Assembly: GCA_013334225.1 (NCBI GenBank) | Contig: JAAXXY010000004.1 | Location: 62,001 to 126,000 of the forward strand | Direction: 5' to 3' | DNA from: Chlorobiaceae bacterium | Lineage (GTDB): Bacteria > Bacteroidota > Chlorobiia > Chlorobiales > Chlorobiaceae | DNA length: 64,000 bases | Shown: positions 17,426 through 27,579 of the stretch, piece by piece | Numbering within the stretch: position 1 is the first letter of the stretch | How the letters are laid out: each line of letters opens with the position of its first letter | The notes under the pieces: generated by a model | The model's input: only the letters and a program-made list of their open reading frames with translations | What the model was told of the DNA's origin: nothing | The model's database searches: none | Program-made: the position numbers and the translations under genes

Positions 17426-17809
17426 ATGTCACCTCACGATTCCAATTGTCTGTTCTGCCGTATCGTCAAGGGAGAGATCCCTGCTGCGGAGGTCTACAGG
17501 AACGATCATGTCATGGCGTTCAGGGATATCACTCCTGTCGCGCCTGACCATGTGCTGATCATTCCCCTGAAGCATATCGCTTCACTTAACGATCTTTCAA
17601 CTGAAGACGAGGCAATAGCCGGTCATATCCTTCTGGCTGCCGGTAAAGTTGCCGAAATTTTAGGGATCAGGGAATCAGGCTACCGCCTGGTGTTCAATAA
17701 TGGCAGAGATGCACTTCAGAGCGTTTTTCATATCCACGGCCATCTTATAGGGGGCAAAACCATGGGCTGGCCTCCTTTTCCGGGGGTTGCCACGGAACAT
17801 CACGGATAA
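17426..17809 (+). CDS. HIT-family (HINT-like) nucleotide hydrolase
   Basis: 127 aa, near the usual size. CLFCRIVKGEIPAAEVYRND opens the protein (with the two zinc-binding Cys of HINT-type proteins), DHVLIIPLKHI lies in the middle, and the histidine triad is HIHGHLIGGKTMGWPP near the C-terminus. HINT proteins hydrolyse AMP-lysine and other purine phosphoramidates in the cytoplasm. The gene lies directly upstream of aconitase (24 bp). Confidence 0.92.
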   Translation: MSPHDSNCLFCRIVKGEIPAAEVYRNDHVMAFRDITPVAPDHVLIIPLKHIASLNDLSTEDEAIAGHILLAAGKVAEILGIRESGYRLVFNNGRDALQSVFHIHGHLIGGKTMGWPPFPGVATEHHG

Positions 17810-17832
17810 CAATATGATCAGGAGTCAGTGTC

Positions 17833-20550
17833 ATGAAAACGGCAAAGGATCCTTTTGGTGTCGTACGGCGGCTTGATACGGTTGATGGAAAAGTATCCTT
17901 CTATTCCTTAAGGGCTTTCGAGGAAAAAGCGGGCCTGCCGGTTTCAAACCTTCCGAAATCCCTGCTTGTTCTGCTCGAGGCTGCCCTGAGGCATCTCGAC
18001 GGCTATACCGTCAGTGAGAAAGAGGTTCTTGCCCTTGCCGGATGGGCATCTTCCCCGCCCGGTTCAATGGAGGTTCCCTTCATGCCTGCAAGGGTTGTGC
18101 TTCAGGACTTCACCGGTGTTCCGGCGGTTGTCGACCTTGCCGCCATGCGAGAAGCCTGCATCAGGCTCGAAGGGGACCCGGAACGTATCAATCCTCTCGT
18201 TCCCTGCGATTTTGTCGTCGATCACTCGCTGCAGGTTGATTTTTATGCATCGCCCGATGCCCTTCGCAAAAACCTTGACATGGAGTTCCTGCGCAATCAT
18301 GAACGCTATGCTTTTCTCAAGTGGGGACAGAAAGCATTCAGGAATTTCAGGGTCGTTCCTCCCGGAACCGGTATCGTTCACCAGGTCAATCTTGAATATC
18401 TCTCTCCGGTCGTACAGAAGAAGGAGGGTACAGTATACCCTGATTCCCTTGTCGGCACCGACAGCCATACCACGATGATCAACGGGATAGGAGTCGCAGG
18501 ATGGGGTGTGGGAGGGATCGAGGCGGAAGCCGTCATGCTCGGACAGCCCATCAATATGCAGCTGCCGCAAGTTACCGGTGTCCGTCTCGACGGGAAACTC
18601 CCGAACGGAACGACAGCGACCGACCTTGTGCTGAGGATTACCGAGATGCTTCGTCAGATCGGCGTTGTAAATGATTTCGTCGAGTTTTTCGGATCGGGCC
18701 TTGACTCGCTTTCTCTGCCTGACAGGGCAACTGTAGCCAACATGGCACCCGAATTCGGAGCAACCATGGCATTTTTCCCTGTTGACGGTAAAACTCTCGA
18801 TTACCTCAGACTGACAGGAAGGGAAAATGCCTGCGATCTCGTCGAGCGGTACTGCAAGGAACAGGGTTTATGGCGTGATGAGGGTTCGGTGCCCGCATTT
18901 TCAAGGATTCTTTCACTCGACCTGCAATCGATCGAGCCCTGTCTGGCAGGACCGAAGCGTCCGCAGGACAGGCTTTCGCTTTCAGTTGCTCCATTGGAAT
19001 GGCGAAACGGCGCCGATGATGCCGAAAGCCAGGAAATGGTATCGGAAGGGGGATGTTTTTCCGAGCAGCAGAAAATCAACATTTCTTCAGGACCTCTTAA
19101 CTCATCAGCTTCTCTTTTGCCGGGTGCTGTGGTCATAGCGGCTATTACGTCCTGCACCAATACCAGCAATCCATCGGTCATGATCGCCGCCGGCCTTCTG
19201 GCAAGGGCGGCGAGGGAAAGAGGGATAACCGTGAAACCCTGGGTCAAGACTTCCCTCGCCCCCGGCTCGAGGGTTGTGACCGATTATCTCGACAGGTCCG
19301 GCCTCTCCGACGATCTCGATGCCCTTGGCTTTGCCACGGTCGGATATGGCTGTACCACCTGTATCGGAAATTCCGGTCCCCTTCCCGAAGCGGTTTCTGC
19401 GGCAATCGAGAGCGAAAATATTCAGGTTTGCGCCGTGCTTTCCGGAAACAGGAATTTCGAAGGAAGGATCCATCCGCAGGTCAGGGCAAGTTATCTTGCC
19501 AGTCCTCCGCTCGTTGTGGCTTATGCCATTGCCGGGACCATGAGCATAGACATGACCCGGGATCCGGTTGCCTTTGACCGTGAAGGAGCTCCTGTCTATC
19601 TTCGCGACCTCTGGCCCGGGGATGAAGAGATCAGACGGTTGGCTGAAGAGTATGTATCCGCAGAGATGTTCAGCCGGAGGTATTCCGATGTTTTCACCGG
19701 CACTGAACAATGGAACGCCATCGAAATTCCCGAAGGAGATCTGTATGCCTGGGAAGCAGCCTCCACATACATACGGAAACCACCCTTCCTCGAACAGGTG
19801 ACCCTTGTTGCCGATCCTCCGGCAAAGATAGAAAATGCCCGCTGCCTCGCTTTTTTCGGCGACTCGGTCACTACCGACCACATCAGTCCGGCAGGCGCCA
19901 TAAAACCATCCCAGCCCGCCGGGCTCTATCTCGCTTCTCTTGGTGTCAGGAGGGAGGAATTCAACAGTTTCGGTTCACGCCGGGGCAATCATGAGGTGAT
20001 GGTAAGGGGTACCTTCGGAAACATCCGTGTGCGCAACAGGCTGGCCGGAGGAACCGAGGGTGGATTTACCCTCCATTTTTCGCAAGACACTGCCGATGGA
20101 GAGCTCATGACCATCTATGAGGCTGCGATGCTATACAAAGCCGCTCGTGTGCCGCTCGTGGTGATTGCCGGAAAAGACTACGGTATGGGAAGCAGCAGGG
20201 ACTGGGCGGCAAAAGGATGCCTGCTGCTCGGTGTGCGGGCGGTCATTGCCTGCAGCTTCGAACGGATCCACCGTTCCAACCTTATCGGCATGGGAATTCT
20301 TCCTCTCGAGTTCATCGAAGGTGAAAGTGCCTATACCAATCGCCTTACCGGCAGGGAGTATTTCACGATCAGCATGACGGATACCCTCGTTCCCGGCTGC
20401 AGGCTCGATGTTCGGGCCATCGATCCTCAAACCGGCAGTGAAAAGATGTTCAGCGTCAGGTGCAGGATCGATACCCCTGTGGAAGCCGATTGCTACATGA
20501 ACGGCGGCATCCTGCCCTCGGTTCTGCGAAAAATTGCCGGACGGCAATAG
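17833..20550 (+). CDS. acnA: Aconitate hydratase (AcnA type)
   Basis: 905 aa, full length for the bacterial IRP/AcnA type. Diagnostic segments are VGTDSHTTMINGIGVAGWGVGG, here split as GTDSHTTMI and VAGWGVGGIEAE, the cluster ligands in AAITSCTNTSNPSVMIAAGL and GYGCTTCIGNSGPL (three Cys for the [4Fe-4S] cluster), and the swivelling C-terminal domain with DYGMGSSRDWAAKG. It isomerises citrate and isocitrate; in a green sulfur bacterium this serves the reductive TCA cycle. A 20-25 residue stretch near residues 395-415 is low-similarity linker. The next operon is feoAB, 104 bp downstream. Confidence 0.96.
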   Translation: MKTAKDPFGVVRRLDTVDGKVSFYSLRAFEEKAGLPVSNLPKSLLVLLEAALRHLDGYTVSEKEVLALAGWASSPPGSMEVPFMPARVVLQDFTGVPAVVDLAAMREACIRLEGDPERINPLVPCDFVVDHSLQVDFYASPDALRKNLDMEFLRNHERYAFLKWGQKAFRNFRVVPPGTGIVHQVNLEYLSPVVQKKEGTVYPDSLVGTDSHTTMINGIGVAGWGVGGIEAEAVMLGQPINMQLPQVTGVRLDGKLPNGTTATDLVLRITEMLRQIGVVNDFVEFFGSGLDSLSLPDRATVANMAPEFGATMAFFPVDGKTLDYLRLTGRENACDLVERYCKEQGLWRDEGSVPAFSRILSLDLQSIEPCLAGPKRPQDRLSLSVAPLEWRNGADDAESQEMVSEGGCFSEQQKINISSGPLNSSASLLPGAVVIAAITSCTNTSNPSVMIAAGLLARAARERGITVKPWVKTSLAPGSRVVTDYLDRSGLSDDLDALGFATVGYGCTTCIGNSGPLPEAVSAAIESENIQVCAVLSGNRNFEGRIHPQVRASYLASPPLVVAYAIAGTMSIDMTRDPVAFDREGAPVYLRDLWPGDEEIRRLAEEYVSAEMFSRRYSDVFTGTEQWNAIEIPEGDLYAWEAASTYIRKPPFLEQVTLVADPPAKIENARCLAFFGDSVTTDHISPAGAIKPSQPAGLYLASLGVRREEFNSFGSRRGNHEVMVRGTFGNIRVRNRLAGGTEGGFTLHFSQDTADGELMTIYEAAMLYKAARVPLVVIAGKDYGMGSSRDWAAKGCLLLGVRAVIACSFERIHRSNLIGMGILPLEFIEGESAYTNRLTGREYFTISMTDTLVPGCRLDVRAIDPQTGSEKMFSVRCRIDTPVEADCYMNGGILPSVLRKIAGRQ

Positions 20551-20654
20551 CCCTGTTTTTTTCCTGAAGAAAATGCATCGGAATTTTTATTGTTTCCTTT
20601 CTGTTATTTAGATTTAATCCAATTAATATTGTTATCGATAAAGAAGGTTTATTT

Positions 20655-20948
20655 ATGAAGCTGTCTGATCTGAAGGTTGGCGATACTGCTGAAGTTGCCG
20701 GTATAAAGGCTGAACAGGTTGTAAGGCGCAGGATCATGGATATGGGACTCATAAAGGGTACCACGTTCAAAGTGCTCAGGGTGGCTCCTCTCGGTGACCC
20801 CATCGAAATTTATTTCAAGGGGCTTTATCTCGCTTTGAGAAAAAACGAAGCACATGGGATTCTGGTAAAAAAAACCGAGGATCCCGCACAGGAGAGAGTT
20901 CTGGATGAATGCTTGGAATCCGGGCTTGTTACCGGAGGTCTGGAATGA
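20655..20948 (+). CDS. feoA: Ferrous iron transport protein A
   Basis: 97 aa with the SH3-like FeoA fold: LSDLKVGDTAEVAGI, RRRIMDMGLIKGTTFKVLR, GDPIEIYFKGLYLALRKNEA. The C-terminal 20 residues are an extension past the usual 75. FeoA assists FeoB in Fe(II) uptake at the inner membrane. Its stop codon overlaps the feoB start (ATGA at 20945-20948), so the two are translationally coupled. No convincing Fur box was found in the 104 bp upstream. Confidence 0.94.
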   Translation: MKLSDLKVGDTAEVAGIKAEQVVRRRIMDMGLIKGTTFKVLRVAPLGDPIEIYFKGLYLALRKNEAHGILVKKTEDPAQERVLDECLESGLVTGGLE

Positions 20949-23083
20949 GCGAAACAAGGGAAATCCGGGTTGCACTTGCCGGAAATCCCAATTGCGGAAA
21001 ATCTTCATTGTTCAACCTGCTGACGGGTTCTCACCAGAAAGTCGGCAATTTTCCCGGCGTCACCGTTGAAAAGCATGAAGGGTATCTCGATTACAATGGG
21101 TACAGGATCACCGTTGTCGATCTGCCCGGCACCTATTCCCTGACGCCATATTCTCCGGAGGAGATTGTAGCAAGGGAGTATATCATTCAGGAGCGCCCGG
21201 ACGTCGTCGTCAATGTGCTGGAGGGACCCAACATTGAAAGAAGCCTTCTTTTCACGACGCAGCTCATGGAGCTCGAGGTCGATCTTCTCGTCGCGCTCAA
21301 CATGATAGACGAAGTGAAGGCGAAAGGCATAACCATCGAGACCAAACAGCTGCAGAAGCTGCTGGGCAGCCATATCGTTCCGACGTCGGCAAAAAAGAAT
21401 ATCGGCGTCGAGTCGCTGCTCGATCATGTCATTCGGGTTTCGGGAAAAGATATAGAAGTTCGCAAAAACAAGCTTTTTTTCCGGGATGAGCTGGAGGTTG
21501 CCATATCGAAAATTACGGAGTTGCTCCGGAAACAGCCTGAGCTTGAGGGATTCAATCCCCGGTGGCTTGCTATCAAGCTGCTCGAGAACGACCGTGCAGT
21601 CTACCACGAAGTTCAGCAGTACCCTGTCTGGCTGAAAGTCGAGCTTGCGCTGCAGGACGCCCTGAGGGAAGCGGAACGTCTCTTCGATACCGATCCGGAA
21701 GTGCTCATATCCGAAGACCGCCATGCATTCATCCGCGGAGCGATGAAGGAATGTGTCCGCCAGCCTGAGGAAGGAAAGGCGACACTGACGGATCATATCG
21801 ACAGAATCGTGCTGAACAGGGTGCTGGGATTACCGGTTTTCCTGCTGGTGGTCTGGACAATTTTTCAATTGACCTTCACTCTCGGTTCTCCCGTTATGAC
21901 AGCGCTTGAATGGTGTTTCGGGATGATCGCGTCTCTGGCAGCTCCACTGCTTCCGAATGATTTCCTGCGTTCGATCCTGATCGATGCCATTCTTTCCGGT
22001 GTTGGCGGCGTCATGGTTTTTCTGCCGAACATCGTGCTGCTGTTCATCGGCCTTTCGTTTCTTGAAGCCTCGGGTTACATGGCACGTGCAGCCTTCGTTA
22101 TCGACCGGGTGATGCACCGTTTCGGTCTCCACGGCAAGTCGTTCATTCCCATGATCACCGGCTTCGGCTGCTCGATCCCCGCAATCATGGCTACGAGGAC
22201 ATTGAAAAACCCTACCGACAGGCTGGCCACCATCATGATTATCCCCTTCATGAGCTGCGGCGCTAAACTGCCTGTCTACGTGTTGCTGACCGGAGCTTTT
22301 TTCGCCCCTCTCGACGCGGCCAACGTCATGTTCGGGATCTATCTTCTCGGCATAGCCGTAGGTCTCCTGACAGCGAAGCTTCTGAAATCGACCGTTTTGA
22401 AAAGCGATTCGGAGCCGTTTGTCATGGAACTTCCACCATACCGCTGGCCGACAGTTTCTTCGGTTTTTTTCCAGGCGAAGATGAAAGCCCTGATGTACAT
22501 CAAAAAAGCCGGTACCCTTATTCTAGCAGCCGTTATCGTCATCTGGGCGGCTAGCAACTATCCGCACAGCGCCGCTATCGATGCACGGTTCGCATCGGAA
22601 AAAACCAGTATCGAACAGAGCGGACATGGAGAAACGGAAAAAAAGGTCCGGTTACAGGAACTCGATGTCCGGACCAAAGGTGAGCAACTCGAATATTCTG
22701 TTGCCGGCAGGGCGGGTAAAGTGCTCGAACCGCTCATCAGGCCTCTCGGTTTTGACTGGAGGATCGGTATTGCCCTTGTGACCGGAGTGACGGCGAAGGA
22801 GGTTGTCGTTTCCACGCTCGGCACCATCTACTCGATCGGCAACAGCGACGGATCGCACACGGAGCTGAAATCGGTGCTGAGGAGCGACCCGTCCTTCAAC
22901 CGTGCAACAGCCTTGAGCCTGATGGTTTTTGTGCTGCTCTATATTCCCTGCGTGGCATCGATCGGGGTCATGAAAAAAGAGGTCGGCCAGTGGAAGCCGG
23001 TGCTGCTCTATTCGGTTTACTCTCTTGCGGTAGCATGGGTGCTTTCTTTCATTGTCTACCGCCTTGCGCTTCTCATGCAGTGA
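20945..23083 (+). CDS. feoB: Ferrous iron transporter FeoB
   Basis: 712 aa from ATG 20945. The N-terminal G domain has G1 GNPNCGKSS, G3 VDLPGTYSL, G4 as ALNMIDE (N-x-x-D) and G5 VPTSAKK. The membrane part has the two Gate segments with GFGCSIPAIMATRTL and PFMSCGAKLPVYVL, whose Cys line the Fe(II) path. FeoB imports Fe(II) across the inner membrane. Its 3' end overlaps convergent topA by 11 bp. Iron demand fits the many Fe-S enzymes and cytochromes of green sulfur bacteria. Confidence 0.96.
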   Translation: MSETREIRVALAGNPNCGKSSLFNLLTGSHQKVGNFPGVTVEKHEGYLDYNGYRITVVDLPGTYSLTPYSPEEIVAREYIIQERPDVVVNVLEGPNIERSLLFTTQLMELEVDLLVALNMIDEVKAKGITIETKQLQKLLGSHIVPTSAKKNIGVESLLDHVIRVSGKDIEVRKNKLFFRDELEVAISKITELLRKQPELEGFNPRWLAIKLLENDRAVYHEVQQYPVWLKVELALQDALREAERLFDTDPEVLISEDRHAFIRGAMKECVRQPEEGKATLTDHIDRIVLNRVLGLPVFLLVVWTIFQLTFTLGSPVMTALEWCFGMIASLAAPLLPNDFLRSILIDAILSGVGGVMVFLPNIVLLFIGLSFLEASGYMARAAFVIDRVMHRFGLHGKSFIPMITGFGCSIPAIMATRTLKNPTDRLATIMIIPFMSCGAKLPVYVLLTGAFFAPLDAANVMFGIYLLGIAVGLLTAKLLKSTVLKSDSEPFVMELPPYRWPTVSSVFFQAKMKALMYIKKAGTLILAAVIVIWAASNYPHSAAIDARFASEKTSIEQSGHGETEKKVRLQELDVRTKGEQLEYSVAGRAGKVLEPLIRPLGFDWRIGIALVTGVTAKEVVVSTLGTIYSIGNSDGSHTELKSVLRSDPSFNRATALSLMVFVLLYIPCVASIGVMKKEVGQWKPVLLYSVYSLAVAWVLSFIVYRLALLMQ

Positions 23084-25469
23084 CTTCGGTATTTTCCTCG
23101 ACCGGAGATGAGATCAGGCCTGACTCTTCTGCTCTCAGGATGATATCATCGACAGAGAGGTTCATGGGCACCGGTTTGCCGTCCGCCATGGTGATCGTTA
23201 TATCGGGATGGGCTTTCCGGTGTTCGTCCATGACCGATTCCCAGTGTTTGCGGACGTTATCGTCAAGAGTGCTCCATGCGAGGCGTCCCCTGCATTTCGG
23301 AAATTTCGAGCAACCGAGCCACAGGCCGCGTTTTCCGCTTCTCAGGTAGAGCGGAGCGCCGCATTTCGGGCAAGTAATGTCCGTATGTACCGGAGGAGGC
23401 TTCAACGGTTCTATGTGGCGCTGTTTATTGATGTTGAGCAGCGTATTGCATTTCGGATAGCTGGAACAGGCAAGGAACGGGCCGAGCCTTCCGTTACGCA
23501 GGAGCATATGCCCTTCGTTACAGGTCGGGCAGAGCACACCGGTGTCGCTCGGTTTTGCCTTGTTCGAACTGATTGCCTTGATATTTTTGCATTTCGGGTA
23601 ACAGGAACAGCCGAGGAATTTTCCGCTCGCAGTCCATTTGACAACCATGCGGCCATTTCCGCATTTTTCACAGATGGCGGCTTCACGGTTCTGCGGAATG
23701 AGCGGGTCGTTCCTGCGCAGGCTCAATGCGGTTTCCAGCGGTCTGTAGAAACTGTCGAGCACTTTTTCATATTCGTCTTCGCCTGTTGCAACCTTGTCGA
23801 GCTCATTTTCCATGTAAGCGGTGAAGCCGACATTGAAAAGATCGGGGAAATTCGCCACGAGGATCAGTGATACATCCTTGCCGAGATCGGTCGGAATGAT
23901 TTTTTTCTTCTCGAGTTCAACATAACGGCGCTCCTGCAGGGTTGAGAAGATCGACGCATAGGTGGAAGGACGTCCGATTCCGTAATTGTCGAGTTCCTTC
24001 ACGAGGGTGGCCTCGGTATAACGGGCGGGAGGACGGGTGAAACTCTGTTTCCGGTCGATATCCCGGAGTTTCAGCTGGTCAAGGACCGCGAGCTTTTCCG
24101 GCAGCTGTACGGTCTGTTCTTTCTCGACATCTTCCTTGGTCGAGCTCTGGGCTTCGTAGTCGAGCTCCTTCTGGTCGTCAAAAACGCGCATGAAACCGGG
24201 GAATAGCACTCTGCTTCCATTTGCGCGGAAGAGGAACCTCGAAGAATTTTCTCCGACCTCGACCCTTGTCTGCTCTATTTTAGCCGGTGCCATCATAGCT
24301 GAAAGGAACCGTTTCCAGATCAGTTCATAGAGCCTGAACTGGTCCGGGGAGAGGTATTTTGCGAGCTGTTCGGGTTTTCTGGTAATGGAGGTCGGGCGAA
24401 TCGCTTCATGTGCGTCCTGGGCGTTTTTGCTCTGTTTTGCCGCTCCTCCGTGCCCGATATACTCTTTTCCGTATTCCCTGCCGATATAATCCCTTGCCTG
24501 GGCGAGTGCTTCGGCACCGATACGTGTCGAGTCCGTTCTCATATAGGTGATGAGTCCGGTGGCTCCTTCCGGCCCGACATCGATTCCTTCGTAGAGCTGC
24601 TGGGCAAGGCGCATGGTTTTTTTCGATCCGAAGCCGAGCTGGTTCGATGCGGCCTGCTGCAGCAATGACGTTGTGAACGGAAACGGCGGTTTACGCTGCT
24701 GAATGCGCGGCACGATTTCCCGAATGGAATAGTCGCACCTGACGATAAGGGCGGCGATCGCCTCTGCTTCGGCCTGCGTGGCTATTTCAGGCTTCTCTCC
24801 GTTGAAAAGGACAAGTTTTGCCCTGAACGATTCTTTCGATGGGGTGAGGAAATCGGCGGCAATGGTCCAGTATTCCTTCACCTGGAAATTGGTTATCTCC
24901 TCTTCGCGTTCGCAGATCAGCCTGAGTGCGACGGACTGGACCCGTCCGGCGGAAAGGCCCCGCAGAACAACGTTCCAAAGGAAGGGGCTGATCTTGTATC
25001 CCACGATTTTATCGAGCCCCTGGCGAGTCTGCTGGGAGCGCACCAGGCGGAAATCTATCTGCCTCGGCTCCTGTATGGCGGCATGGACGGCATTGTTGGT
25101 GATTTCGTTGAACAGTATCCTCGAAACCGGTTTTTTTACCGTCCCGATTTCATTGGCAATGTGCCATGCAATGGCTTCTCCTTCGCGGTCAGGGTCGGTG
25201 GCGATAAGGACCTCTTCTGCTTCGGCAGCAAGCTTTTTTATCTGCCTGACTACTTTTTCCTTTCCGGGAATGACTTCGTATCGTGGCTCGTAATGCCGAT
25301 CGAAATCCAGTCCGATTTCTTTTTTCGGAAGGTCTTTGATGTGCCCTACGGAAGCGAAAACGGTATATTTATCACCAAGGTATTTATTGATGGTTTTCGC
25401 TTTAGACGGGGATTCGACAACAATCAGGGTCCTGTTTCTGGCCGATGGGGTTGAATATTGTGATGCCAT
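23073..25469 (-). CDS. topA: DNA topoisomerase I
   Basis: 798 aa from ATG 25469 (an in-frame ATG at 25505 would add 12 residues unlike the family). TOPRIM domain: LIVVESPSKAKTINKYLG and DPDREGEAIAWH. The active-site Tyr lies in LITYMRTDSTRI. The C-terminus carries zinc-ribbon topo_C units: CEKCGNGRMVV...CYPKC, CPTCNEGHMLL...SYPKC and CPKCGAPLYLR...KFPKC. It relaxes negative supercoils as a type IA enzyme. Its 3' end overlaps feoB by 11 bp, convergently. Confidence 0.96.
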   Translation of the reverse strand: MASQYSTPSARNRTLIVVESPSKAKTINKYLGDKYTVFASVGHIKDLPKKEIGLDFDRHYEPRYEVIPGKEKVVRQIKKLAAEAEEVLIATDPDREGEAIAWHIANEIGTVKKPVSRILFNEITNNAVHAAIQEPRQIDFRLVRSQQTRQGLDKIVGYKISPFLWNVVLRGLSAGRVQSVALRLICEREEEITNFQVKEYWTIAADFLTPSKESFRAKLVLFNGEKPEIATQAEAEAIAALIVRCDYSIREIVPRIQQRKPPFPFTTSLLQQAASNQLGFGSKKTMRLAQQLYEGIDVGPEGATGLITYMRTDSTRIGAEALAQARDYIGREYGKEYIGHGGAAKQSKNAQDAHEAIRPTSITRKPEQLAKYLSPDQFRLYELIWKRFLSAMMAPAKIEQTRVEVGENSSRFLFRANGSRVLFPGFMRVFDDQKELDYEAQSSTKEDVEKEQTVQLPEKLAVLDQLKLRDIDRKQSFTRPPARYTEATLVKELDNYGIGRPSTYASIFSTLQERRYVELEKKKIIPTDLGKDVSLILVANFPDLFNVGFTAYMENELDKVATGEDEYEKVLDSFYRPLETALSLRRNDPLIPQNREAAICEKCGNGRMVVKWTASGKFLGCSCYPKCKNIKAISSNKAKPSDTGVLCPTCNEGHMLLRNGRLGPFLACSSYPKCNTLLNINKQRHIEPLKPPPVHTDITCPKCGAPLYLRSGKRGLWLGCSKFPKCRGRLAWSTLDDNVRKHWESVMDEHRKAHPDITITMADGKPVPMNLSVDDIILRAEESGLISSPVEENTEVTA

Positions 25470-25717
25470 TGGTCGGTCCCTGTTGAATAAAGGTGATTTG
25501 TGCAAAGTAAAATTTTGAAAAAGATAGGCGTTGAAGAGAAAAAAACAAATTTATACTATGATCGCCGGCAGAATCCTTTTTTTGTCCGCTTTGTACCACA
25601 GCATTTCAGGAATGGACAAAAACCCGTTAAGTCATAGCAAAAAAATGTATTTTTAACGGTGAAGCAACCATGTCTATGTCCTGCAATACCCTTGAATAAT
25701 AAAAGCATTCGACACTC

Positions 25718-27454
25718 ATGCCCAATGTTCTGTTTTTTGTGCGATATCATTTATTCGTGCTGATCCTGCTGATCCTGCCGGTGTATCCTTTCAGTTCTTC
25801 AAGTGCAGCGCTTCCAGAGCCGTCGTCAAGGATAACCGTCCCTGTGGCAGTCTCCACGGGAAACAACCAGGGTTATGTTATTCATGTGCTTTCCTTCAGA
25901 AATGACGGCAGGCTTTTTGTCGATCTTGAATCCATGGCAAGATCGTTACGCCTGAGCTCGCGCAGGGTGAGAGGTTCCTTTGTCATCGAGGAAGCGATGG
26001 GCAATCCAGGGAGTTTGTGCACGGTCCTTGCCGGAAATAACTTTGCCCGTATTGTATCCAGGGCCCCCCAGCTTCCCCGGAGGGTCATTCAGCTTCGTTC
26101 GCCAATGGTTGAGCTGCAGTCAGGGATTTACCTTCCTGCAGCCGAAGCCTGCAGGCTTTTCGAGCTCTGGCTTGACAGGGAGATAACATACACGACCTCG
26201 CCGGAAAAAATAACCGCCCGTTTTGACACCAGACGGTTATCCGGTAAAGCCGAAGCGACCGGGATGGTCGGAAGTGATGAAAAGTCATCTGTGCCTGATG
26301 CAAGAAACAATCCTCCTGTCGTGCCCGGAGAAACAAGCATAAAAGAAGTCGATGTTGAAAACCGCGCAAACGGGGCGATTATCAGGCTTCAGGTTTCCGG
26401 CCCCATGACGCAGGCCTCCCTGCTGAGGCCGGATGAACAGGGCTATGCCTATCTTTCCCTGGAAAAAGCCTCATGCGATGTCGATGCATTGTCGAAAATC
26501 TACAGCGGCGGGGTGGTCAGATCGATAACGCCGAAAAAGTTCGAAGGTGCTGGAATGCAGTTTACCATAGCGCTTGACAACAGGTCCTTTATTATAAAAT
26601 CGGTCGAACTGCAGCGTGATGAAAAAAACAGCCGGTATATGATCTATATCCGGAACGATGTGAATGTTGAAGAAATCCACAGATCCGAGAAAGCCCGGCA
26701 GATCGAAAAGGTGATAAGCCGTGATATCGAAAAGTGGAAAATCAATACCATCGTGCTCGATGCAGGACATGGCGGCAAGGACCCGGGAGCGATAGGCGTG
26801 ACCGGTACCAGGGAAAAGGATGTCGTGATCAATATCGTACACGATCTCGGTAATTTCATAAGACAGGCCTGGCCGGACGTCAGGGTTGTCTACACGAGGA
26901 ATGACGACACCTTCATTCCTCTGCACGAGCGGGGGAGGATTGCCAACCGGAACAACGGCAAGCTCTTTGTCAGTGTGCACTGTAATTCGAGCCCGAACGC
27001 GTCGGCACATGGTTCGGAGGTATATATTCTGGGTCCCCACAAAACACAGGCCTCCCTTGCAGTGGCTATGATGGAAAACGCCGTTATCCGGCAGGAATCC
27101 GACTACCAGGAGCAGTACAAGGGATTTTCAGAGGAATACCTCATCATGAGCAGTATGGCACAGAGCGCTTTTGTCAAGCAGTCAACCATCCTTTCCCAGG
27201 ATATTCTCAAGCCTGATGAACCGCACTCTTTCAACAATGCCCGCGGTGTGCGCCAGGCCGGTTTCATGGTGCTCTGGACACCTTCCATGCCGAGCGCACT
27301 GGTCGAGGTGGGATATCTTTCGAATCCGAATGAAGAGAGACAACTGCGCAACCGCGATGATCAGACGAAGATTGCATACGCGATTTTTAAGGGAATACAG
27401 GCTTACCGTCGGAATTACGAATCATCGACCATGTCGGCCATGGAACAGAGGTGA
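25718..27454 (+). CDS. N-acetylmuramoyl-L-alanine amidase (AmiC-like, Amidase_3)
   Basis: 578 aa. The signal peptide is FVLILLILPVYPFSSSSAA. A long N-terminal part of about 330 residues includes AMIN-like beta segments (VDVENRANGAIIRLQVSG, MQFTIALDNRSFIIKS) that would bind peptidoglycan or the divisome. The catalytic Amidase_3 domain begins TIVLDAGHGGKDPGAIG (zinc His and Glu), with VSVHCNSSPN and PSALVEVGYLSNPNEE (catalytic Glu). It cleaves the stem peptide from MurNAc during cell separation in the periplasm. A terminator follows, then the biotin regulon. Confidence 0.92.
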   Translation: MPNVLFFVRYHLFVLILLILPVYPFSSSSAALPEPSSRITVPVAVSTGNNQGYVIHVLSFRNDGRLFVDLESMARSLRLSSRRVRGSFVIEEAMGNPGSLCTVLAGNNFARIVSRAPQLPRRVIQLRSPMVELQSGIYLPAAEACRLFELWLDREITYTTSPEKITARFDTRRLSGKAEATGMVGSDEKSSVPDARNNPPVVPGETSIKEVDVENRANGAIIRLQVSGPMTQASLLRPDEQGYAYLSLEKASCDVDALSKIYSGGVVRSITPKKFEGAGMQFTIALDNRSFIIKSVELQRDEKNSRYMIYIRNDVNVEEIHRSEKARQIEKVISRDIEKWKINTIVLDAGHGGKDPGAIGVTGTREKDVVINIVHDLGNFIRQAWPDVRVVYTRNDDTFIPLHERGRIANRNNGKLFVSVHCNSSPNASAHGSEVYILGPHKTQASLAVAMMENAVIRQESDYQEQYKGFSEEYLIMSSMAQSAFVKQSTILSQDILKPDEPHSFNNARGVRQAGFMVLWTPSMPSALVEVGYLSNPNEERQLRNRDDQTKIAYAIFKGIQAYRRNYESSTMSAMEQR

Positions 27455-27477
27455 AAGAGTCGTCTCCAGTTACAGGG

Positions 27478-27501
27478 AGCGCGCTTTTGCGTGCTTTTTT
27501 T
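27478..27501 (+). terminator. Rho-independent terminator after the amidase gene
   Basis: AGCGCGC (27478-27484) pairs with GCGTGCT (27489-27495) across a TTTT loop, with one G-U pair, and runs into a T7 tract. Confidence 0.8.
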
Positions 27502-27510
27502 ATTGGATAG

Positions 27511-27542
27511 TTGTCAACCTCGCCATAAATTCAGGTTTACAA
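27511..27542 (+). promoter_or_regulatory. BirA operator (BirA box) of the biotin operon
   Basis: TTGTCAACC (27511-27519) and GGTTTACAA (27534-27542) form an inverted pair separated by 14 bp. This is the known BirA box (TTGTAAACC, spacer of 14-16, GGTTTACAA) with one mismatch in the left arm. It lies 37 bp upstream of birA, so BirA loaded with biotinyl-AMP should repress the whole birA-bioBFGCDA operon, including its own gene. Confidence 0.85.
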
Positions 27543-27579
27543 TTTTTCAGTTTCCGAAACCGAACTCTTTCCAGGAACA

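Noticed and set aside
20551..20654. Fur box before feoA
   Set aside because: AT-rich with partial likeness to a Fur site near 20620-20645, but no clear inverted repeat.
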